Shown here piece by piece: positions 61,074 through 64,000 of a stretch of 64,000 nucleotides of DNA. Where the stretch lies: contig NC_092568.1 in assembly GCF_037975245.1 (NCBI RefSeq), forward strand, positions 9,123,001 through 9,187,000, read 5' to 3'. Under the pieces are notes generated by a model. It saw only the letters and a program-made list of their open reading frames with translations. It was not told the DNA's origin and made no database searches. The translations under genes and the position numbers were made by a program. The stretch comes from Apostichopus japonicus. Lineage: Eukaryota > Echinodermata > Holothuroidea > Aspidochirotida > Stichopodidae. Numbering within the stretch: the first letter of the stretch is position 1; every line of letters starts with the position of its first letter.

Positions 61074-63706
61074 TAAAAGACAAATGTGACAGTTATAAAG
61101 GGTATTCCAATAATTCAAGGAATATCCTCTCGACAGGCAATTTGAGAAACTTACAGGGATATCCCGATGACAGAAAATATGTATGACTCAAATGGATATT
61201 TCAAAACAAAAATAGTTTTAACTTTGGAGTCCTTCTCCAAATTTGGCTTCAATGTCTTAACTGCAGAAGAAATTTGTCTATAAAATTGAAATACTGCACA
61301 TACATCTCTCCAACAACATTACAACATTTTAAACAAATTTAATAATCATAAATTATAATGTACCAATTTCTCGTTCTCTTTGTTCTGTTTAAGAACAATT
61401 ATTTTCCTTCAAGTTTCCTACCATTTAATTCAACATTCTCATGAAACATGCTGCTGAATTGAGTGTTTACTTACATTTAACAAATGATACAACTGTTAAT
61501 TAAGTTAATCCTTCCTGAACCTGTTACAATAGTAAACACAGATTCTTCTTGTAAACCTTTAAAATGTTAGGAAAAGGTATCTTACCTAATAAATTCCCTT
61601 ATGTATCATTTGTGGGCAAGTGAGCAATTTAATCAAATATACTTTATCCTTTTCTGATCTCTTTTTACGACATCGATTGTGATTCTAACACGGCACTTAT
61701 GTGATTTCGATTGACATAGCGAATACACAAAATTCCCCTCTGAGGAGTACAAGAGTCATATTCCTTGAGGACAGTGATTTGAGTACCATAATAATTTCAA
61801 CTTTCCTTTGCTCCTTCTATTCTTTTATTTCTCTTCACAATTTCCTAATTGGGAATTTTTGTCACATTATTTTACTTATGCAAAACTTTTGACACGGATC
61901 TGCGTTTTACTTTTCCAACGTTAAAATGACTTATTGGACCCCCAAGGCTATTGTTTAGCTCCTTCCACATATCACAGTATAATCATAACTTTACACAAGT
62001 TTTTACTTTAAACCTTTCTTTCGTTGCTTCAAGTTATAAAAACATAGTGGAAGACTCCCGTAAGTATTTAGAGGAAAGGTAACATTGGAGAACACATTCA
62101 CCTTTTAATACATAGTGCTAAAAATTGGCTTTGTCAAGTTTGACGAGGAACAAGAAAACCTTCATTAGGGGACAATATCTACAGCAAGAGCACTCAGGCA
62201 AACTTTCTATTTGCAGAATTAAAACATTTATGTTGTTGGACAACCAATTTTGCAATATTCAAACAATCTTAACCGTCATGAGGATTGTCTGCCGTTCAAA
62301 AGATTATTTCTCTTTACAAATCACACACACACACAAATCTGACCTGTAGCCAGAGGTAGCGAGCAGAAGAGGAGGAGGATATTGTCTGTGAAACACTTGT
62401 CCTTTCCAAAATGTTTGCTCCCTTCCGTGCTGCATACATACAGACTGTATGCAGCAACACATTTGTCTATGTGTTCTGTCTGCCTTCTAGATTTATCCCC
62501 CCCCCCATGGTGGAGAGATATTTTTAATGGTCTATTTCTGACAGTCCCTGAGGTATTCATATATTCTCCCGATACTCTTAAACAACCATCAGTCAAAACC
62601 ACTCCAGATTCAATTGACTGGTGAGGCCAGCTTTCTAGTAACCGTACAAGGTCATTTCTCCTTCAAACTCAGACTCTTTTGGAAAGATGGCTGTAGTTTG
62701 GCATTTGGTTCTCTATTAAACAAGTGTTATTGACCATGACACAGGCAACAGGCAGCAGTCGTCTCTAATGGTAATATAAGTTAACTCAGGCTGGATTGTT
62801 TACTAAAAAGGCCATTAAATGCCAGAATCCATCAAAATTGAATTTTTCTCGCCACCCAAGAGGGACATCTGAATGTCTGAACATGTTCCCTGTACACTAT
62901 ACTAGTATCAAAGAAACTATATATAACTTTTTTTCTGTAAGCAACAAGATCAATTATTACTGTATTTTTTTTCTCCACTTCTGGATTAACTGACGCAGAA
63001 CGGTTACCAATATTTTTTACGGTGTAATAGTAAATCAGGACAGCCTATGAGGTCAAAAGAAGTCATTAAGTTGGGCAAAAACTGATAAACTTTCAAACTT
63101 TAAATTGTAAAATGTAACATCACCATGGGGAACAACATTTAAAATACTGCGCCTCATATTGCCATGGCATTGATTACCTTAAGTAACCAATCAAAGCTGC
63201 CTTACTGCAATGCTGTATAATATTACCTTGAACATGATGCTACCTTCAACATCGATGTAAACTTTAAGTGAGATGCCTGCATCCTTGTGACCCTGACTGA
63301 AATGTCAAATATGATTCAGATGTCATGAATATGCATATTTTCTAGCTGAACATGTACGATAACGCCCAATAATCTTCGTAAGTCTGAACACGACATGATA
63401 GGTTACTGCACAGTTAGTCAGTTTCTTCACAGAAACTTAACATGTTCCATCGCATTTGCCTGTCCTTCACCCGTAACTAGAGGAAATTAAAAACCCACTG
63501 ACCAATCAAATATTATGATTCAGATGTCATGAATAAATATATTTTCTAGCTGAGATGTACGATACCCCTCCATAAGCTTGGAAAAACTTGTTAAAAAGTG
63601 AATCACGTCTGCATGGACGATTTGTGGAAGATACGTGTGGTCCAACTCTACACAACAGAAACCAGAATCATATTGGAACGCCGACCAATCACTGGCTTGC
63701 TTCTGT
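61074..63706. other. No exon seen; may include 3' UTR of the minus-strand gene
   Basis: Lies immediately downstream (in - strand terms) of the terminal exon at 63707-63847, so part of it should be 3' UTR. Candidate minus-strand AATAAA signals (TTTATT on +) occur, for example near 61824, but the true end is undetermined. A diverged direct repeat containing GATTCAGATGTCATGAAT.A and ATTTTCTAGCTGA is at 63300-63360 and 63509-63570. Confidence 0.45.
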
Positions 63707-63847
63707 TCAAATGAAGTTCCTTCTGGCTAAGACGTACACACCCAGCATGATGTTGATTCCAATTAGCGCTGTTATGATGTACATGTCCCAAAATTCACCA
63801 AAATAAGACTCAAACATCGTTGGAACGTGCCTCCAAAAATCCGAATT
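63707..63847 (-). CDS. Last coding exon of an unidentified membrane protein
   Basis: On the - strand a splice acceptor (TTTCTCATTCTACAG) is followed in phase 0 by 46 codons and TGA. The peptide starts NSDFWRHVPTMFESYFGEFW and continues with a hydrophobic segment, MYIITALIGINIMLGVYVLA, ending RRNFI. The single membrane-spanning helix near the C-terminus with a short basic tail suggests a tail-anchored or multi-pass membrane protein whose last helix is encoded here. I do not recognise the family. Upstream exons lie beyond the right edge of the window. Support comes from the acceptor, the stop and the amphipathic-to-hydrophobic protein character. Confidence 0.6.
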   Translation of the reverse strand, partial: NSDFWRHVPTMFESYFGEFWDMYIITALIGINIMLGVYVLARRNFI

Positions 63848-64000
63848 CTGTAGAATGAGAAAGTTGAATTTTCAAGCGAATAGGCTTTATTATTGAGGGT
63901 GATGGTGGTGGAGAGAGGCAAAGAAGATGGTGCAAGCATGGGGGCATCTCTACTGTTGGAGCAGTCCATCCTAAATACCTTTTATTTTCCATCATATATA
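63848..64000 (-). other. Probable intron of the minus-strand gene (partial)
   Basis: Sequence upstream of the acceptor at 63848, running off the window. No exon was recognised in it. Confidence 0.45.

Noticed and set aside
63810-63995. 61-residue minus-strand frame at the right edge
   Set aside because: It crosses the splice acceptor in a different frame from the supported exon, so it is a shadow.

Overview
The window looks like gene-poor nuclear DNA of a marine invertebrate, most likely an echinoderm. The grounds are AT-rich, intron-rich sequence, very many short DNA transposons, tRNA-derived SINEs, a Penelope-like retroelement and long microsatellites. The palindrome TAGGCCTA is also strikingly frequent, a bias I associate with echinoderm genomes. 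No operons, prokaryotic genes or CRISPR arrays are present. The species call is inference.

Only two host protein-coding loci can be supported. On the + strand, two exons (21769-22144 and 29582-30355, separated by a 7.4-kb intron) encode the ICL2-to-C-terminus part of a rhodopsin-class, probably peptide-activated, GPCR. Its TM1-TM3 exon(s) were not found and probably lie left of the window. On the - strand at the right edge, 63707-63847 is the last coding exon of an unidentified membrane protein whose other exons lie beyond base 64000. One good tRNA gene, tRNA-Thr(TGT), is at 40521-40592 on the - strand.

The rest is mobile and repetitive DNA. There are about ten short hAT-like non-autonomous elements, several with 8-bp target duplications. 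One of them (55959-56308) sits inside a tandem repeat whose sister units preserve the empty site. A 5'-truncated Penelope-like element (43827-45790) has an open RT/GIY-YIG reading frame, typical inverted and direct terminal repeats, and a (TA)n target. A decayed LINE endonuclease fragment (37694-38090) lies between two direct repeats. SINE-like elements lie at 39.2, 42.0, 52.9 and 53.2 kb.

The most unusual finding is a recurring architecture: elements whose inverted ends are themselves satellites. The clearest is at 10826-11720, a 0.9-kb element with unique outer terminal repeats, a TA target duplication and about 39 palindromic CTTAAG units at about 21-bp spacing. Two others (35155-38413 and 55256-56790) are bounded by inverted arrays of 16-bp and 22-bp minisatellites. 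Large tandem arrays lie at 15.4-16.5, 47.6, 48.0-49.05, 58.3-59.5 and 60.4-61.1 kb. A perfect (TA)n run of about 212 bp lies at 50946-51157.
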